The translations under genes and the position numbers were made by a program. Below are positions 60,025 through 64,000 of a DNA stretch of 64,000 nucleotides, in pieces (the stretch's first letter is position 1; each line of letters opens with the position of its first letter). This DNA comes from Oscheius dolichura (Eukaryota > Nematoda > Chromadorea > Rhabditida > Rhabditidae). Below the pieces are notes generated by a model. It worked only from the letters and a program-made list of their open reading frames with translations. It ran no database searches and was not told the DNA's origin. The DNA is taken from assembly GCA_932521035.1 (NCBI GenBank), contig OW051494.1:5814001-5878000 (forward strand), given 5' to 3'.

Positions 60025-61016
60025 TTGTTGTCAATTTTTGAGTTATTCGTTGTTATTCGATAAATCTTATGAATCTGCTGTGTTTCAGTTCAAGAGTTAT
60101 GAGAAGAATGCGTGCCGTGTGCATCCCCACTATTATGGCGCAGTCCCAGTGACGTCATTCTGTTTAACCTTGACCTTACCCATTACTCCATAAAACCAAT
60201 TTTGAAATGCATTACATTGCAGTTTTTTTAATCAAGAACTAATGTTATCTATCTGCTACCAGAAAAACTTGCTCAAAATTTTATCTTTTCTATATAGTTG
60301 AATTTACGTCTTCGGGAGATATTTTTCCCATTATAGGGTGATTATAATGATCACTAAACTGATATCTTTAGAAAAAAGCATCTACTCTACATCTAATTTT
60401 CGTGAATGAACCCATTCCCGATTGATTGACCCAACTGCAGCACTCGCAGTTGCCACGGAAAATTAAAAACCATGTTTCCTGAAGTTTTAGTAACTGAAGT
60501 CGTAAATCAGCAGTCCCCTTCGTTGTGACCTTGGATTTCTCTTGGTGCTTCCCAGCACAGTAAATTGTCCTCAGCTGTTTACGTTTCCAAGCCGTCCTGT
60601 GCGCCCTTATCGATCTTTTCAATTTATCAGATACATTTTCTCCTTCTCTAATTGAGTCTCGGAAACAATTGTTCTAAATTCCTTTTATTTACCTTCGTAA
60701 TATCCCTTCATAAGTGGCAAACAGTAGATGAATAACAACTTTCGCTGCCTGATGTTCCGGAAAGTGTATTTTGACCTTCCAATTCTAACACAAACATTCG
60801 GGCTAAGCGCCGTGATTCAAGTGTTATTTGGCAAAATTATTTTGAACCTGAAAATTTGAGTCAGTGGCTCGAGTTGCTCATGTCCTTTCATCTGAATCGA
60901 GAGCGGATCGATGAACTCGCGCTCCCCATCAAAGATCGCGGCCTTCGTGAGGTAACGGTAACTGGCCGTAGTTGACCAGACTGAGCTTATCTGCCTGAAC
61001 CTTCGCGGAAAACTTT
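60025..61016. other. Region with unresolved coding-like segments
   Basis: Flanks POLR1F (3') and the insulin-receptor-like gene (5'). On the plus strand about 60795-60952 reads NTNIRAKRRDSSVIWQNYFEP, WLELLMSFHLNRERIDELAL and ends at GAG|GTAACG, which looks like an exon. The minus strand over the same bases reads YRYLTKAAIFDGEREFIDP and QMKGHEQLEPLTQIF, and continues toward 60368 with a basic frame (LKRSIRAHRTAWKRKQLR). I could not decide which strand, if either, is coding. Confidence 0.3.
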
Positions 61017-64000
61017 ATGATACGAGTAACATGTGACTTCTTCCTTTCCTTTCTTTTGTTGTTCGCCCCACTTCACCTATCCGGAAAATCAACCAACGCA
61101 AAGGTCACGTGCACCCATAAAAAAGTCTCTGCCCCTCCATCTCTATGGTTACTCACATTAATATTGTTTATATCTCACTTGCGTATTTTTTTCGATGCGT
61201 GTTAATCAGTGAGATTGGAGGTGTGACGCCTCCTCGGCTCGATTAATCTAATCCCTCCTCTGCCGCTCATTCATCCGCCCCTCTCCACAATCACATAATT
61301 CCCGCCTTCCTTGCTACTCCTCGTTGACTTTTCCAGTTTCTAATTAGGTCGTGCCATCGTCAGCGAAATCTTTATTTTCAGTTCCTCGCCACCAATGTCC
61401 CAATGAGAATAAAACGTCGAAAACAAAGGTTTGTCCTCGGAGCTGCGCGGCCCAATTTGTCCGTTTTCAGTATTTTCCTCTTCCGGGTCGAATTCCTTCT
61501 GTTTTTTCTCTTCTGTCTCGTCCAGGTTGGTCTTTTTTTCTCTTTGCTTTAAATTCCGTACTCGGTCCCAAGGTGTTCCATTCGCGCAAGGGCAACCTTT
61601 GGCCCAATCAGAACGGCTCTCCATCAACGAATTAGTCTGTCTCGAAGTGTCTTTTGTGGCCGCTGCCCGGCAAGAATCAATTTCATTTCTAATCCGGCGG
61701 GGGGCTTCACGATGGCTTCACCTAGTCGTCGCCCATCGCAACGGAAATCTGACGTCAGGCGGGGGATATCAGAGGGCAACCGGGTAGACGAAAAAAACAA
61801 AGAGTTCAGGAAAGCGATGGATTTGAGGAGAGGAGATGCAAGACGATGGACATCCGGAACACGCCGACCGGGAAGATCACCCCCAAGAACAAGAAGGACG
61901 ACAGCAATAGAATGTAAGGGGTCGGCGGGGACAGGGAGGACGAGCCGGTTCAGGCTGAGCAACTTGAACTGCACCGTGCTGGAAGGCTCGTTCCTGATGT
62001 CGATGGTGGCCAGCGACGACAACGTCACCCAGAAGGATTTCCCCTGCTACGAGAACCTCCGCGAGATCACCGGCTCCGTGCTCATATTCCACGTCGCGTA
62101 AGTCCTGACCCGGGCCGACAGTCCATCCGAGCAGGGGCCTCAAGTCACTCAAGTGGCTCTTCCCCAACCTGCGGGTCATCGGCGGCCACAACCTCATCCA
62201 GCACTACTCCCTCATCGTCTACCAGAACGCAGACCTGGAGGAGCTGGGCCTCGACAACCTGAGGGTCATCCGGAACGGAGGCATCCGCATGGCCGAGAAT
62301 CCCAAGTACCCCTCCTCCCCGGTGTGAATATCCAGATATCTTCAGACTGTGCAACGCGAAGGCCATCAACTGGCGTCATCTGCAGTTCGGCTCGATCAAC
62401 GACGTGCTCGTGGACGACTCCTCGGAGATCAGCGTCGGCGAGGGCTCCATCGGTAGGTGTTCTCCCCCCGGCCAGCATCTGTTCCATTTCAGCCCCCTGC
62501 CTCAATACCTGTAAACCTAGGGACGCGGACCGTTGTCTCCAGGCCGAGAAAGGGGTCGCCTGTTGGAGTAATTCGAGTTGTCAGCTAGGTAAGTGATGGT
62601 GTAACACGGGTGCAAAGATCTGGACAGGCTGCGCACACGACAGAAGTCTCCAAAATACCGTGGGCCCGGGCTGTTCGGACGATGACTGGACCGAGTGTCA
62701 CCGGGAATGCGTCGCCGGCTGCACCCACCCAGGGGATTCCAACGTCTGCTATGCCTGTGCCCATGTGAGCCACGAGGGCCGCTGTCTGGAGAGGTGCCCC
62801 TCGAATCTGTATGCCTACATGGACAGACGATGCGTGGACAAGGACACCTGCGAGGGCCTGGACCCACGCAAGTCGGCCGGGCAGATCGACACCTGGAAGG
62901 CCTTCAACGGCCGGTGCCACTACCACTGCCCCGACCAGTACGAGGAGGACCCCAGCAACAACAAGACGTGTCGCTTCTGTGGCAATGACTGTATCCGGAA
63001 GTGTCAGGGGAACATCACGGTGGACAGCTTCTCGAAGGTAGCAACCCCCTTAACCGTCATCCTCCGGTTCAGGCTCGGACTCTGGAGAAGTGCACATTGA
63101 TAGACGGCCATCTGGAGATCGAAATGCGCCACGGGATGGAGAGTGTCGCGGCCGCGGAGCTGACGAAGGCCTTCGGGCGGATAAAAGTCATCGACGGGTC
63201 AGTCCATCCCCTCCCGGACCACCCTCGTCTTCAGGTACTTGTTAATCCGTCTGTCGCCCTCCTTCGTCAACCTCCACATGTTCAAGAGCCTCCACACCAT
63301 CACCGGCCGCTACCTCTACCGCGACAAGTAGCCCTTTTCCCTGCCCTCCCATCTTATCCCCCTTTTAGATATGCCGTCTCCGTCTACGAGAATGCCAACC
63401 TCCAGAAACTATTCCCTCTCAACCCGAACTTCAACGTCTCCGCCGGCTTCCTCCAGGTGCCCTGCCTTCCTCCTCCTCCCTAATTCCCCGATTTAGTTCC
63501 AAAATAACAGGATGTTGTGTTTCGACTACATCACGGAATTCATGACGGAACTGGGGCGATTCAAGGAGATGAACGAATTCGACCAGAGCAGGAACAGCAA
63601 CGGGGACAAGGCCATCTGCAGCGAGTCCTCCTTCAACGTGACCGTCGACGCCGTCAGCCCGAACTCTTTCCAGCTCAAGTGGAAGGCCTTCAACACGACG
63701 GACATCGATTACAGGAAGTTCCTCGGCTACGAGGTGAGCCCCGCCCCCGTGTCATCCACAGCGGATTACAGGTGAAGTACAAGGAAGTGGAGCGCCCGGA
63801 CGAAAACATGTCTATCGACGACGACAGATCCGCTTGCTCCGACTCGTGGAACAGCTTTTTCCTCGAGGTTGGGTGTCCTCTGCTCGCTCTCAAAGGGTAT
63901 TCCATTCCAGGTGAAAACCAGTGTAAACGACGCAGGCCTCGTACAGGCGGACAACCAGAAAGAGGGCAGCGGGGACGTCACGGCCGAGGTTGCTAACGAT
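61017..64000 (+). CDS. Insulin-receptor-like receptor tyrosine kinase, 5' part (runs off window)
   Basis: Ectodomain of an insulin/IGF receptor (DAF-2 type). Exon 1 encodes the signal peptide MIRVTCDFFLSFLLLFAPLHLSG and splices in phase (donor AAG|GTCACG at 61105, acceptor GTTCAG at about 61809) to CKTMDIRNT, the start of the L1 domain. L1 continues LSNLNCTVLEGSF, ENLREITGSVLIFHV, LFPNLRVIGGHN, DLEELGLDNLRVIRNGGIR. A furin-like Cys-rich region follows (CHRECVAGCTHPGDSNVCYACAH, CLERCPSNLYAYMDRRC), then L2 (TLEKCTLIDGHLEIEMRH, RYAVSVYENANLQKLFP) and the start of FnIII repeats (VTVDAVSPNSFQLKWKAFN). TM and kinase parts lie beyond 64000. Intron 1 is about 700 nt, unusually long here, and contains an antisense ORF. 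Confidence 0.9.
61340..61624 (-). CDS. Possible antisense ORF inside insulin-receptor intron 1
   Basis: A complete ATG-to-stop frame of 94 codons: MESRSDWAKGCPCANGTPWD, then LKQREKKTNLDETEEKKQKE, DPEEENTENGQIGP, PLFSTFYSHWDIGGEELKI and ending LTMARPN. The Glu/Lys-rich centre and sensible codon use suggest real coding, but no family is recognised and no acceptor or AATAAA was clearly placed. It could be chance. Confidence 0.4.
   Translation of the reverse strand: MESRSDWAKGCPCANGTPWDRVRNLKQREKKTNLDETEEKKQKEFDPEEENTENGQIGPRSSEDKPLFSTFYSHWDIGGEELKIKISLTMARPN

Overview
This window is animal nuclear DNA: genes on both strands, canonical GT-AG introns that are mostly about 35-45 nt long, AATAAA signals after many stop codons, and metazoan families (voltage-gated K+ channel, GPCR, receptor tyrosine kinases, nuclear receptor, insulin-type receptor, dual oxidase, monoamine transporter). 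A nematode or close relative is most likely. The nuclear-receptor P-box is CNGCK, which I associate with nematode-type receptors; there is a MOLO-1-like TPM-domain membrane protein; introns are tiny; and many start codons sit 0-15 nt after a 3' splice acceptor, as expected for spliced-leader trans-splicing or a very short 5' exon. The species cannot be named from sequence alone. CDS spans below run from start to stop codon and include introns.

Layout. 0-9 kb (GC-rich, minus strand): Kv-type potassium channel, small secreted Tyr/Gly-rich protein, class-A GPCR, receptor tyrosine kinase whose introns hold two transposons. 9-12.1 kb (AT-rich, minus): cyclin and mitochondrial ICT1/mL62. 12.1-14.5 kb (minus): secreted EB/Kunitz protein and nuclear receptor. 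16-31.4 kb (GC-rich, plus): MOLO-1-like protein with a large foldback element in an intron, an unrecognised Q/H-rich protein, a DAT-type transporter and dual oxidase. 31.4-35.4 kb: no convincing gene, only low-confidence small ORFs and a local tandem duplication. 35.4-40 kb (minus): small heat-shock protein, HIRIP3-like histone chaperone with a transposon in an intron, DUSP22-like phosphatase. 40-60 kb (AT-rich, dense, both strands): RRP5/PDCD11, METTL6, GALT, CCDC47, ROGDI, fumarate hydratase, RPS3A, eIF4E-transporter and POLR1F. 61-64 kb (GC-rich, plus): 5' part of an insulin-receptor-like gene that runs off the window.

Gene class follows base composition. The AT-rich blocks carry ubiquitous functions (ribosome biogenesis, translation, mitochondria, ER membrane, TCA cycle, cell cycle). 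The GC-rich blocks carry signalling, neuronal, secreted and cuticle-type genes. Introns are equally short in both.

Four transposon-like elements were found and all lie in introns. Two are large palindromic foldback elements whose arms contain tRNA-like RNA polymerase III A and B boxes; I consider these the most unusual feature here. Several candidate introns of only 17-28 nt, and one intron in the K+ channel pore that appears to end in CG instead of AG, also deserve checking.
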